From NCBI GenBank assembly GCA_013215055.1, contig JABSRQ010000027.1, positions 1-57,584 on the forward strand: a DNA stretch of 57,584 nucleotides, in the 5' to 3' direction. Position numbers and translations under genes: made by a program. Origin of the DNA: Pseudomonadales bacterium (GTDB lineage: Bacteria > Pseudomonadota > Gammaproteobacteria > Pseudomonadales > DT-91). Positions 8,036 through 16,832 of this stretch are shown here, one piece after another (the first letter of the stretch is position 1; each line of letters starts with the position of its first letter). The notes below the pieces were generated by a model. The model saw only the letters and a list, made by a program, of their open reading frames with translations. It did no database searches and was not told the DNA's origin.

Positions 8036-9139
8036 CTAGTGATAAACATGTAACGATAAAAACAGCTCCAGCGTATCAAGCTGCCTATCTATTTCCTGTC
8101 TGTGTTGGGAAACGCCGGATTTCCATTCAATCATCGGTAATAGAAATTGACTGATTTGCAGGCCATAACGTCGATCTGAGGCGTTATTATTATCGTCTAT
8201 TGTATGGTTTTCTGCGCTTAACTTAAGAAACCAGGAATGACTGAGTTCTATCGTCAATTCTGCAAATTGAATCTGCTGTTGTCTATCTGCAGTGAAGTCA
8301 TTGCTATCTTCTATCCAATCCCATTGTAGTAATGTGGCGGTTGGACCAAGGCGAAAACCAAAAAATATATTAAGCATCTGCCTTTCACTGATCTTATGCC
8401 TATTGATGTTGATACTGCTGCCGAGTCGCCAATCGGCTTGTAAATAAAGGCCAAATAAACTCAGTTGTTTGCCGGTTTCATTATCTTGTGCACCGGCCTG
8501 ACCGTTGCTTATTGCGGCGGCCCATTGCCAGTGTTGTGTGAGACCTCCCAATTCAAGACCCTGATCGGCCGAGAAAAAATTCATCTGGGTCAGGCGGCGG
8601 TTAAAGGTTTCATCATCCTGTAAACGCCAGCCATAAGGCAAAAAGAACTGGCCCAATTTTATATAGCCCTGCTGTTGATCACCTATAGGCATTAATAACC
8701 AGGCTTCCCGGTTTCTAACATCTCCGGGGGCTATGGAGTGATCCAGATAAAGTTGCAGAAAATCGTCGAGTAATCGCACATCAAAATAGAGCTGGGCTGC
8801 CTCGATTGAAAAAGCACTGTGTGAACTTTTTTCTGCGGCTGAATTTTGATTTTCCTGATGGGCGTAAGTGGCATTTAATCGGGCGTCAAATCCTATATCC
8901 CAGTATGGACTCAGAGCTTGTGTGGATAAATGCGATGCAGGTTTTGTTGTTGCTAGTAGATTTGTTTGCAGCCAGGCTCTGGCAAAAGGTTTACGTTTTC
9001 CCGCACCGGTTGGATTGCTATGACATTGCTGACAGTGCAGGCCGGTTTTCACCGCTATCCAGGGTTCAGCTTGAATAGCCATACTGAAAAAAATGGCGAT
9101 AAGGCTAAGACTTAAGAGACGTATAAGGTAAATCATCAC
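8036..9139 (-). CDS. Exported outer-membrane-type protein with N-terminal CxxCH haem-c motif
   Basis: 367 residues with a signal peptide cleaved near AIQA-EPW. One haem-c motif, C36-x2-C39-H40, lies just after it in GLHCQQCHSNPTGAGKR, a motif common at the start of outer-membrane proteins tied to electron transfer. The remaining ~300 residues alternate polar and aromatic residues in beta-strand fashion (for example LQLYLDHSIAPGD, IKLGQFFLPYGW) and resemble a porin-like barrel. It ends in His-Val-Tyr-His rather than Phe. I cannot name a specific family. A haem-carrying barrel suggests envelope electron transfer; the haem may instead be structural. Confidence 0.7.
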   Translation of the reverse strand: MMIYLIRLLSLSLIAIFFSMAIQAEPWIAVKTGLHCQQCHSNPTGAGKRKPFARAWLQTNLLATTKPASHLSTQALSPYWDIGFDARLNATYAHQENQNSAAEKSSHSAFSIEAAQLYFDVRLLDDFLQLYLDHSIAPGDVRNREAWLLMPIGDQQQGYIKLGQFFLPYGWRLQDDETFNRRLTQMNFFSADQGLELGGLTQHWQWAAAISNGQAGAQDNETGKQLSLFGLYLQADWRLGSSININRHKISERQMLNIFFGFRLGPTATLLQWDWIEDSNDFTADRQQQIQFAELTIELSHSWFLKLSAENHTIDDNNNASDRRYGLQISQFLLPMIEWKSGVSQHRQEIDRQLDTLELFLSLHVYH

Positions 9140-9329
9140 GATGGACTTTTTTTTCAGAGGCTCTTTTTAAGGGTATAGCCTGTCAGAATAAAAGCGTTAT
9201 GTTGATTGGCAGCTAAGCCTGCGTAAGCATATCTCTATTTATTCTTATAGATGGACCATCGCCTGTGCACTGGCCAAGGCTAGCGGCGCTATACTTTAGC
9301 TATAGTGTAAAAGTACGGAGGGATTTGCT

Positions 9330-10154
9330 ATGCACGCTTTTCATGTTAAAACCTCAACCCATATTTTTCTGCTGGTACTGGTACTGGTGTTTTTACTGTT
9401 TAGCAGCAGTGGCATCGCTGCGACCTATAGCGATGGTTTTGAAAATAACAATGTCACGACGGTGGCCGACTTTACCGTGGTAGATGATGGCATTAGCTTA
9501 AGCTTCACTGGCGGTACGGCTTTTCGCATTGGCAATGGCAGTCTTTATCATTCCGGGCTTAAATCGTGGATGTTAGAGCCTGCAAGTAGCAATAGCCGTG
9601 GTACTCATCCCGGTATGGGTATGGTGATGTCCGATACCGATATAGGCACCGTCTCTTTCTGGATTATTGCAGATTCTTCTCAAATGAGTGCGGTTGTATC
9701 CTTGCTGGATATCAACGGCAATGCGGTGGAAAATTTCAGCCCGTTTATGGGTTTATCGACGTCTTGGCAGCAAGTCAGCTTCACCATCACCGCCGGTAGT
9801 TTTCCTATCAGAAAGGTTTCTGTGGCGGTGATGGGCACGGGCATGTTGGCGGTAGATGATATTATTGCAACGTCTGTTGTTAGTGCTGATGCTTCAGATT
9901 CTGGTAGCGCTGACGCTAATGATTCAGACGCTAATGATTCAGCTTCGGACTCAAATGGTTCAGATTCAGCCTATGGTGGTTCATCGGCGACAAATGATAG
10001 CGCAGGATCCTCCAGTGGTGGCACCGTGCCTGTGTCCCTGTTGATTTTTTTAATTCTGTTGGCTTGTTGTTATACATTAACAAAAATAATTCAATCTAGG
10101 TCTGATGACGGCCATTTAAAAGCCATTAAAATTAAGCCTGACATGCCTGAATAA
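9330..10154 (+). CDS. Secreted Ser/Asp-rich protein with C-terminal membrane anchor
   Basis: 274 residues after a strong ribosome site (CGGAGGG, 9 bp upstream). A signal peptide (LLVLVLVFLLFSSSGIAA) is followed by a ~145-residue beta-sandwich-like part (GFENNNVTTVADF to AVMGTGMLAVDDI) resembling carbohydrate-binding or choice-of-anchor modules. A Ser/Asp/Ala/Asn-rich linker of ~45 residues follows, containing a perfect 15-bp tandem duplication. The end is SSGG, a ~18-residue hydrophobic helix and a charged ~25-residue tail. The Gly-Gly plus helix recalls GlyGly-CTERM sorting tails, but the tail is too long for a clean match. Role unknown; probably cell-surface. Confidence 0.7.
   Translation: MHAFHVKTSTHIFLLVLVLVFLLFSSSGIAATYSDGFENNNVTTVADFTVVDDGISLSFTGGTAFRIGNGSLYHSGLKSWMLEPASSNSRGTHPGMGMVMSDTDIGTVSFWIIADSSQMSAVVSLLDINGNAVENFSPFMGLSTSWQQVSFTITAGSFPIRKVSVAVMGTGMLAVDDIIATSVVSADASDSGSADANDSDANDSASDSNGSDSAYGGSSATNDSAGSSSGGTVPVSLLIFLILLACCYTLTKIIQSRSDDGHLKAIKIKPDMPE
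9912..9941 (+). repeat. 15-bp perfect tandem duplication (two copies)
   Basis: GACGCTAATGATTCA occurs twice head to tail, encoding Asp-Ala-Asn-Asp-Ser twice inside the Ser/Asp-rich linker of the secreted protein. It keeps frame, so copy-number change would only lengthen or shorten the linker. Confidence 0.9.
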
Positions 10155-10178
10155 AGCCTCAGGCATGGCTTTTTTTTG
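10142..10178 (+). terminator. Rho-independent terminator
   Basis: CATGCCTGA (10142-10150) pairs perfectly with TCAGGCATG (10159-10167) across an 8-base loop, followed by GC and a run of eight T. The stop codon of the upstream secreted-protein gene lies in the loop. It ends that transcript before the convergent RND gene. Confidence 0.8.
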
Positions 10179-10214
10179 ATAATAAAATACGGCATTCAAA
10201 ACTGAACAAGTTTT

Positions 10215-12647
10215 TTATGCCCGAACAGCTTTATTGTTTTTATGCCAAAACAGCATCATCAATGCAGGGGCTAGAATCAAATTGGCAATCAATGCAATGA
10301 TGATCGCAAAGCTTAATAACCAGCCAAATTCTTTATTGGTAGAAAGCTCACCGCTTAAATGCACAATAAATCCGCCGACTAATACCACCGACGTGAAAAA
10401 TATTGCCCGGCCACAGGTGTGCAGGGTTTTATGAATGACGATTTTGATATCATCATATTCTTCGGCGTAACGGCGGAAGTGATGCATAAAGTGAATGGTG
10501 TCATCCACCGATATGCCGATAATAATACAACCTATGGTGGAGGTGATGATGTTCAGTGGAATACCCAGCAAACCTATCATACCCACGGTAATTAATATCG
10601 GGAACATATTGGGCGCAAAGGCCAATAAACCGCCTCTAAAGCTTTCCATTAATAACAGCATGATAAGAAAAACAAAGATGAAGGCGATTAGATAACTTTC
10701 TACCGTACCGATTAATAAGGAATACAGGGTTTCACCAAAGATAGGCAGCAGGCCAACGACCTTAACCTCGATATGCCCCAGGCCATGTTCTTTGAGTTTG
10801 TCATTGATCAGCCCGTGAATATTTTTGACATATTCCCTATAGAACAATACATTGCTCCATTTAAGTTGCACATTGATACGGGCCAGGCGTAAATCAAAGT
10901 CGCTGTAGTCATATATATCATCGGAGCCACTTTCAAATAATAACAGTTCCTGCGCAATCAGCTGTCTATTATCAGGAATCACAAAAAAGTCAGGATCATT
11001 ATCATTCAGTGCCCTGTGGGTTTCCTTGATCACACTCAGTATGGAGGTGGCTTCTACCGCATCAATATCTTTGAACTGGTAATCTTTAATCAGGATTTCA
11101 ATGTCTTCAATCGCTTTTAAAATGTTAGGGTCGTGCAGGCCATTTTTTTCCTGCGTATCCAAAATAATATAGGCGCTCATGGAGCCGTCCATCAACGTAT
11201 CAACCTGTTTAATTCCGGTGATTAAATCATGGCCTTCGGGATACCATTCCAGCGGGTCATGGCTAAACTGGGTATTTAAAATACCGACCACCGCCAAGGC
11301 TGCCAGTGCTGTGGAAAACCAAACCACTTTTTTTGCATGGTTGATGCCGATATCGGCACAGGTATCGATGAAGCTGTCTACCCATTTTAAAATCAGGCTG
11401 GGTTTCTCTTGCGCTTCTTCATCCTGATCTTCATGAGTAGACTTATTTTTGACGACGGTATGTCTTTTGATAGGTAAAATGGCCAGCAAACTGGGTACCA
11501 AAGCCAGGGTATAAAACAAGGCCATAACCACGCCAATGGCACCAAATATGCCCATGGTGCGGGTGGGCATCATGTCAGAGGCTAAAAACGATAACAGCCC
11601 GGCGGCGGTGGTTAACGTGGTTAGCAATACCGCGATAGCCGTCTCCTTGATGGATTGGGTGATGGCCTGATGTTTATCCATGCCGTTATCGTAGTGTTTA
11701 TAAAAAATACTGAGGATATGTATCGCATCGGCAATGCCCACCGCCAATAAAAAGGTCGGAATAATTTGGGTATTGCCGTTATACGGATAACCCAGGGTAG
11801 GCCATAACGCCAGCGTCATCAGCAACGATAAAGCCACCACCAATAACGGTAATAATACCCCCGATAGGCGGCGGAATAATAAACCTAATAAAACGATGAT
11901 GATCAACATGCCTAAACCAATGGAGCGGCCGGTAGATTTTTCCATATCCTTGGAAATACTCAGGTTCATCGTCGGTCCACCTGCATTTTTTACGATAAAG
12001 CCGGCACTGGTAAATTGTTTGGCCAAATCGATAACCGCCTGTGAATAGTCGGTTTCTTCCTGCGCCTGTAAATAAGTAAAACCGGCATCATTGGGATTGT
12101 TATTGTTGGGGGAGAAGACCAGCGGTTCTATCAATACATTGAGGATCTTCTCATTGGCTGAAATAACCGCGCCGATATAATTGGGGTTGCTCATCACCAC
12201 CTCTTTAAAGGCTGGAATATCGGCGGCTGTTTCAGGCCATATCTCACCGAGATCACCGCTGATCATCGTGTCATCTTCCCCGCGGGTGTAACGCACATTA
12301 GCGAGGCTGGTGACTTTTAATAAAAAGGGTACTTGTCGCTCGGCCGCGTCATGCAGCGCGCGGATTTTATTGAGATTCTGCATCGTGAAAACCCCATCTT
12401 CTGTCTCCACCGTAAGCAATGCACCGGGAGCATAGTTAAAGGTCAGGCGAAAATCGTTATAATCGACCATCGCTGGATCGTTATGGGGTAAAAAGGATTC
12501 TATGGAGATATCCACCCAACCGTGGCGAATCTGTGGAATAACCGCAGCACTGAGTGCTAATGTGAGAAACAGCACTAACCAGCGATGATCTACAACCGTG
12601 GTGCTCCATGATTCAAAGAAGCGTTCGATATTTTTACGGATATTCAT
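10215..12647 (-). CDS. RND/MMPL-type exporter
   Basis: 810 residues with two repeats of one membrane helix, a large periplasmic loop and a block of about five helices, the MMPL/COG1033 'predicted exporter of the RND superfamily' layout. The first helix is at ~25-42, the first loop to ~240, helices at ~245-395, a cytoplasmic charged linker (DQDEEAQEKP), then the second half from ~440 with its helix block at ~640-800. GIADAIHILS and GISVDDTIHFMHHF are the paired membrane motifs with Asp residues expected in proton coupling. Substrates in the family include lipids and hopanoids; here it is unknown. No adaptor or outer-membrane channel gene is adjacent. A divergent paralogue starts at 55723. Confidence 0.92.
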   Translation of the reverse strand: MNIRKNIERFFESWSTTVVDHRWLVLFLTLALSAAVIPQIRHGWVDISIESFLPHNDPAMVDYNDFRLTFNYAPGALLTVETEDGVFTMQNLNKIRALHDAAERQVPFLLKVTSLANVRYTRGEDDTMISGDLGEIWPETAADIPAFKEVVMSNPNYIGAVISANEKILNVLIEPLVFSPNNNNPNDAGFTYLQAQEETDYSQAVIDLAKQFTSAGFIVKNAGGPTMNLSISKDMEKSTGRSIGLGMLIIIVLLGLLFRRLSGVLLPLLVVALSLLMTLALWPTLGYPYNGNTQIIPTFLLAVGIADAIHILSIFYKHYDNGMDKHQAITQSIKETAIAVLLTTLTTAAGLLSFLASDMMPTRTMGIFGAIGVVMALFYTLALVPSLLAILPIKRHTVVKNKSTHEDQDEEAQEKPSLILKWVDSFIDTCADIGINHAKKVVWFSTALAALAVVGILNTQFSHDPLEWYPEGHDLITGIKQVDTLMDGSMSAYIILDTQEKNGLHDPNILKAIEDIEILIKDYQFKDIDAVEATSILSVIKETHRALNDNDPDFFVIPDNRQLIAQELLLFESGSDDIYDYSDFDLRLARINVQLKWSNVLFYREYVKNIHGLINDKLKEHGLGHIEVKVVGLLPIFGETLYSLLIGTVESYLIAFIFVFLIMLLLMESFRGGLLAFAPNMFPILITVGMIGLLGIPLNIITSTIGCIIIGISVDDTIHFMHHFRRYAEEYDDIKIVIHKTLHTCGRAIFFTSVVLVGGFIVHLSGELSTNKEFGWLLSFAIIIALIANLILAPALMMLFWHKNNKAVRA

Positions 12648-12787
12648 GTAAGCCCATCATCTATTAATGCTTGGTTTTTATTATTTGCAAAACGTATTTG
12701 ATTGATGATAGGTAGCACATGGCCTGATGGCCATAGCTAGTGTTAGAAATTACGTACATGTAATATCAGGGTGGGTAGATAACGATA

Positions 12788-12808
12788 TGCCCCATCTGGG
12801 GCACTTTT
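12788..12808. other. Small hairpin between two minus-strand genes
   Basis: TGCCCC and GGGGCA form a perfect 6-bp stem around ATCT. It sits in the ~170-bp gap downstream of the lipoprotein gene (minus strand). A T-run follows only in plus orientation, so it is not a standard terminator for the minus-strand gene. It may partly isolate it from the RND gene. Confidence 0.3.
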
Positions 12809-12818
12809 AATGAATCAA

Positions 12819-13532
12819 TTAAAATATATCTACTTCTGGTTCAGGGGCAAGATACAACATCAATCCCACAAACTGACAAGCCAGAATGTCTTTTTGTTTT
12901 TCGTTCAGGTCTTTGTCTAACCAGATTCTACCAGGTTTATAAACTTCCACCGCTCCGGAAGGTGTGCTGTTCTTGTTGATGCTATCAATTCGGTAACCAC
13001 TGGTCTCTCCATGTTGTTGCAAGGCTTTAACTGTGTAGTTTTCTCCATCGGCTTCAAGACTGCCAGCAAAGCTGCCTTTGTTTGTGGCTTTAAGAGCTGT
13101 TTTTCCGACCGTGCCGTTGCCGGTCTTACAAGCGCAGTTAAAGCTGGAGCTGCGTTCTTCTATAGAGAAACCACTGGAGGCTAAACTGTCAGATTCAATT
13201 TTAACGTCACAGCGCCCGTAATATTCACCTGATGGCGTTTCAAATGTATAGTCGTATCCGGTCTCGATTGTGCCTGAGTTAATGTCTAGCTTGGCAATAG
13301 AGACGGTATTGGATTGATTGCTATCCCAGTCACGATTAACCTTGGTGACTTTATATTGACCCAGTGTGAAGGTTTCGTTGGCTAATGAGCCCGACCAACT
13401 GCTGCGTTCGGTGGCTGTGATTTCATCACTGCTGGCAGCGATGTCACCAGGGACTTCCATTGTTGGCGTAGTGATGCAGCCGCTAAACAGGCTACTTGCA
13501 GCCATGCACACTAGTATTTTTTTTATGCTCAT
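12819..13532 (-). CDS. Hypothetical lipoprotein
   Basis: 237 residues. The N-terminus MSIKKILVCMAASSLFSGC has a lipobox (LFSGC), so the mature protein is lipid-anchored at Cys19. The body is rich in Ser, Thr and Gly with an alternating beta pattern; five Cys (for example GRCDVK, FNCACKTG and ACQF) could pair or bind metal. I recognise no family. It is alone on its transcript, with a 527-bp gene-poor stretch upstream. Confidence is high that it is a real gene, low on what it does. Confidence 0.75.
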   Translation of the reverse strand: MSIKKILVCMAASSLFSGCITTPTMEVPGDIAASSDEITATERSSWSGSLANETFTLGQYKVTKVNRDWDSNQSNTVSIAKLDINSGTIETGYDYTFETPSGEYYGRCDVKIESDSLASSGFSIEERSSSFNCACKTGNGTVGKTALKATNKGSFAGSLEADGENYTVKALQQHGETSGYRIDSINKNSTPSGAVEVYKPGRIWLDKDLNEKQKDILACQFVGLMLYLAPEPEVDIF

Positions 13533-14059
13533 TTTTTAGCTCGGAGTCATTATTGTTAAGTCGAAGGCGAATTATAAGGGCATTAGTTATATAACCGCAA
13601 TTTCAGTTTGCTTACAGGAGAAGCGTTTTTCAATGGTGCTACTCCGATCTATGGAAATCCTGTTAGATCAGTTATTTCTATTAAATACTGAACAGGCCAT
13701 GCCTCTTAGGCATTTAGCAGAGAAATTCAGAGCTAGGATGTGTGTTGGTGTTGTTATATAGATGCTCAGTCTTTGCTAAGCTGAGCAAAACATTCAGGAT
13801 AAAATAAACCCTGTATGGCTTTGAAACTCTGCCACAGAATTGGCCTAAACGCCGTTAAATCTCTGATACTTCCAGACAGGTGGTGGATGTGGAAATGTAG
13901 GGTTTTGTCAAAAATAGATTATCACCGCTGTATCATGCGGGTGATATTTTATGATGCTGAGGTTCTAACCGGGATGCCTAGGATTATGTGAATCGTAAAT
14001 AATAAAAGGCCTGCCCTGTTTGGTTTTTCAGGGCAGGCCTTTTTATTTCCATTAATAAA
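13533..14059. other. 527-bp intergenic stretch
   Basis: Contains the promoter side of the lipoprotein gene (minus), a possible 42-codon frame at 13633-13761 on the plus strand (starts MVLLRSMEILLDQLFLLN; an AGGAG lies 12 bases upstream, rather far), a perfect 7-bp hairpin TGCTCAG/CTGAGCA at 13763-13787 directly after that frame's stop, and the strong terminator at 14004-14044. I see no recognisable protein remnant. The small frame and hairpin may be nothing. Confidence 0.5.
14004..14044 (-). terminator. Strong bidirectional Rho-independent terminator
   Basis: AAAAGGCCTGCCCTG (14004-14018) pairs with CAGGGCAGGCCTTTTT (14029-14044) around a 10-base loop, giving about 13-15 bp with runs of A and T on either side. 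It lies 16 bp after the LPMO stop on the minus strand and would also stop plus-strand transcripts. Confidence 0.92.
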
Positions 14060-15934
14060 CTATTTTCTGAATAAGCGTCTGGAACCTGCCATCAAACCCA
14101 ATAACAACATGGTTAAAAATGAAGTGCTGCCCGATGAGCCTTTGGCATAACTATTCACCACGTCTTCTGCACTATCAATCAAGTCATTAATATTATCGGT
14201 AATCGATGTGCTGCTATCGGTATTAGCATTGTTATCTATGCTGCCATGTTCAATACTGATGAGCTGCTCATGTGTTTCTCCATTGCTGGTGACTGCAAGT
14301 TTTAATGTGACGATCTGACCTGCCTCACTTTGATCAAATATGACTTCAGTCTCTAAGGCATTGGCATCAACAATCTCGGCAGAGCCTGATTCTACACTCC
14401 ACTGATACGTTGCATCCTGAATATCAAAACCGGACGACTGCGCCCCCGAGATGGTGATTTTAGCGCTGTCTAACACCGTCATTTGGCTGGCAGAGGTAAT
14501 CAGCTTGATGAGGTTGTCATAAACATTATCAGCATTGTTATCGCTGTTGCTGTCGCCATTATTTTCTGAACTGAAAGCGGTTTCCAGTTCAAACTGCAGA
14601 CCTTCTCCTACAATAGAATAGATATGATTGGCCGCGGCTTGTTTGACGGGTGTGATTGAATCAACATCGCCATCGGCGGCAATAAAACCGGCTTTAATAT
14701 ATTGAGAATTGGCATTTATTTCGGTTGCCAGATAATAGGGCCAGTTATTTTTATTACCCATATTGCCGGCAATCGTGATGGAATATTCTTCCAAATCACG
14801 CAGATTATTTCCCGCATAACTGCCATCCATCAAACGTAATGTCACCACCGTACCTTCGGTTAAATCCATATCGGCTCTTAAGGCCCCTAGGTCGTAAAAT
14901 GCGCTGTTATCACCTGAATCGATGTTGCCATTATTGTCTTCGTCGGCATCGACGGTGTTTAATTGATAGGCCAGGGTTTGCCATGTATTGTTGATATAAG
15001 ACCAAAGCGTGACATAAACCGTTTGCCCGTTTAAAGGAATATCCGCGACATTGATTTGATTACCGGATACCGAAGAACGGAAAATATCATCTTCTCCCGG
15101 TTGTGAACCCAGGTATAGCCACGTTTGGCTGGCATCGTTATTAGTGATAGAAAATGTGACATTGGATTGAGAAATTGTGGAGCCGCTGGCGGGGCTGCTC
15201 AATGTCGCAGCGCTTGCTTGCTGCTGAATATCATCTGCGTTGTTATCAGAACCATTGTTGTTATCAGTGGCATCATCTTGTGTGTTGCCGCTTGTGCCGC
15301 CGCCGTTAGATCCGCCTGGCAAGCCTGAAATATTGACATCACTACAGCTATAAAAAGTTTCCGTACTGTCTGAGCGCTCCCAGACATTATAGATAATGCG
15401 GTCACCGTTAAAACCAGACGGTAATTGGCAATCCATATTGTAGCGATTGCTGCCATTGAGGGTCACGGAACCAAATTCACAAAATTGCTGTAAGTCTGAC
15501 CACTGCAAGGGCTTGGAGAAATCATAGGAGTCTTTAGTAATATAATAGGTCCAGCGTTTGGTCGCATGCGGGGCCGAACCGTAATAACTGAAACTCAGTT
15601 TACCTGAAGTATTAATACGGGTTTTAGGCCAGTCATCACGGGCTAAATCGAAGCCTTGATATTGCTGATTACCTCCGCTGCATAATTTACCGTCCGCTAC
15701 AAAGGCTTTATCGTTACCGCCAGCGTTTTGGCTGATGGCGCTCCAGTTATACATGGGGCTAGCGCCACCTACGGCTTTGGCCGCTTTACAGGCATCCGAT
15801 TTTGGTGATTCCGGGCCTTCTTGATAACACTGATACGTGCGATTGATGGGGTAATTCATCGTGCCGTGAGCCAATGATAAACCCGAGTAGGCGGTGGCTA
15901 TAGCTAACATTAATGCCGATGTTTTATATTTCAT
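14060..15934 (-). CDS. AA10 lytic polysaccharide monooxygenase, multidomain, GlyGly-CTERM-like tail
   Basis: 624 residues from the ATG at 15934, chosen because it gives a clean signal peptide (MKYKTSALMLAIATAYSGLS, cut after LA). Cleavage exposes His (HGTMNYPINRTYQ), the N-terminal half of the copper histidine brace. The second brace His is in YGSAPHATKRW, about residue 101 of the mature chain, and an axial aromatic is in ETFYSCSDV. AA10 enzymes oxidatively cleave chitin or cellulose. After the ~180-residue catalytic domain come an Asn/Asp linker, a beta domain (~240-335), a second (~345-465), an Ig/PKD-like one (~490-570), and a tail GSSGSTSFLTMLLLGLMAG then RRLFRK, which matches GlyGly-CTERM. 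Substrate is undetermined. A strong terminator follows. Confidence 0.92.
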   Translation of the reverse strand: MKYKTSALMLAIATAYSGLSLAHGTMNYPINRTYQCYQEGPESPKSDACKAAKAVGGASPMYNWSAISQNAGGNDKAFVADGKLCSGGNQQYQGFDLARDDWPKTRINTSGKLSFSYYGSAPHATKRWTYYITKDSYDFSKPLQWSDLQQFCEFGSVTLNGSNRYNMDCQLPSGFNGDRIIYNVWERSDSTETFYSCSDVNISGLPGGSNGGGTSGNTQDDATDNNNGSDNNADDIQQQASAATLSSPASGSTISQSNVTFSITNNDASQTWLYLGSQPGEDDIFRSSVSGNQINVADIPLNGQTVYVTLWSYINNTWQTLAYQLNTVDADEDNNGNIDSGDNSAFYDLGALRADMDLTEGTVVTLRLMDGSYAGNNLRDLEEYSITIAGNMGNKNNWPYYLATEINANSQYIKAGFIAADGDVDSITPVKQAAANHIYSIVGEGLQFELETAFSSENNGDSNSDNNADNVYDNLIKLITSASQMTVLDSAKITISGAQSSGFDIQDATYQWSVESGSAEIVDANALETEVIFDQSEAGQIVTLKLAVTSNGETHEQLISIEHGSIDNNANTDSSTSITDNINDLIDSAEDVVNSYAKGSSGSTSFLTMLLLGLMAGSRRLFRK

Positions 15935-16043
15935 TATGGGGTCCATAGCTTTCAGTAAGCGTTTGTTTTATTCGATAAAACAACGATACCGAGAAAGTTA
16001 GGATTTCCCCATACGCCAAACGGTGCAGAAATGGCTTAAGCCT

Positions 16044-16676
16044 TCAATAGCTGTATTTTAATGACAGGCTGATGCCGTCGTTTAAAACATTAACAAAATA
16101 TTTATGATTTTTTCTAAGCTGTACCGCGTATTGATTGTCTTTTTTGTTATGAAATAACGCCACAATTTGGGTGGTGGATATGGAATAAATGATTTCATCC
16201 CGGGCTAATAAATCACCATTAAGTTTGTCACTGATGCCATCGTTGAGGTGGTTTTCAACCACCACGTTATGTTTTGAAATACTGGGCTGATGTATGCTTG
16301 CCATGGTTTGATAGTTGCTGTTAAAGGCCTCGTAAGTCAGTGGTACTTCGGCTGCCATAGCTGCGCTGCCCAGGCAATAGGTGATTGAGCAGATAGCCGT
16401 ACGTAATATTTTTTGTAAACTTAAACAGTGACTAAGCTGTTTTTGATTGATCATTTTAAGCTTAAGTAAAATACTGCCAATACATTGATGGGGCTGGGAT
16501 TTTTGTTTTTTTAATGCCGAGGAAAGTTGTTGAACATTGATTAATTGCTCTTCCAGCAATAAATCGCCTAATCGATTTTTTCGCATGTACTGCATAACAT
16601 GACCTAGGTGAATAATGTGTGATTTTTTATTTTTGTTAGTTTTACGGAAGTCCTCTTTGTTAAAAAATCTAATCAA
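16044..16676 (-). CDS. MshEN-like (GspE N-terminal) domain joined to an exported C-terminal part
   Basis: 210 residues from the first ATG. ATG at residue 28 (MQYMRKNRLG), preceded by AGGT, is a likely true start. Residues ~31-82 read RLGDLLLEEQLINVQQLSSA, then a second half IGSILLKLKMINQKQLSH: the two-part MshEN/T2SSE_N pattern that in MshE binds c-di-GMP. Directly after it comes a hydrophobic signal-like segment (LRTAICSITYCLGSAAMAA) and then ~95 residues that would be outside the cytoplasm, ending GISLSLKYSY. Function is unknown. It lies between the LPMO and the MASE1 kinase, on the same strand, separated from each by ~100-155 bp. Confidence 0.65.
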   Translation of the reverse strand: MIRFFNKEDFRKTNKNKKSHIIHLGHVMQYMRKNRLGDLLLEEQLINVQQLSSALKKQKSQPHQCIGSILLKLKMINQKQLSHCLSLQKILRTAICSITYCLGSAAMAAEVPLTYEAFNSNYQTMASIHQPSISKHNVVVENHLNDGISDKLNGDLLARDEIIYSISTTQIVALFHNKKDNQYAVQLRKNHKYFVNVLNDGISLSLKYSY

Positions 16677-16832
16677 AAGTGATAAACGTGACAGTGATCA
16701 ACTTAAGTATAGCGGGTGAGTGATGTTATGCTCGTCATTAATAGGGCGTTACTCAGATCAATTAAGCATAAGAATAGATTGATATTTCACCCGTGGGGAT
16801 ATGCGACCGTTTTAATGTGGTACTGCATGGGG

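Noticed and set aside
12788..12808. Terminator for the lipoprotein gene
   Set aside because: The T-run is on the wrong side for the minus-strand transcript; kept only as an unexplained hairpin.
15199..15456. 85-codon minus-strand frame inside the LPMO
   Set aside because: Overlaps the LPMO catalytic domain and linker in another frame; low-complexity shadow.
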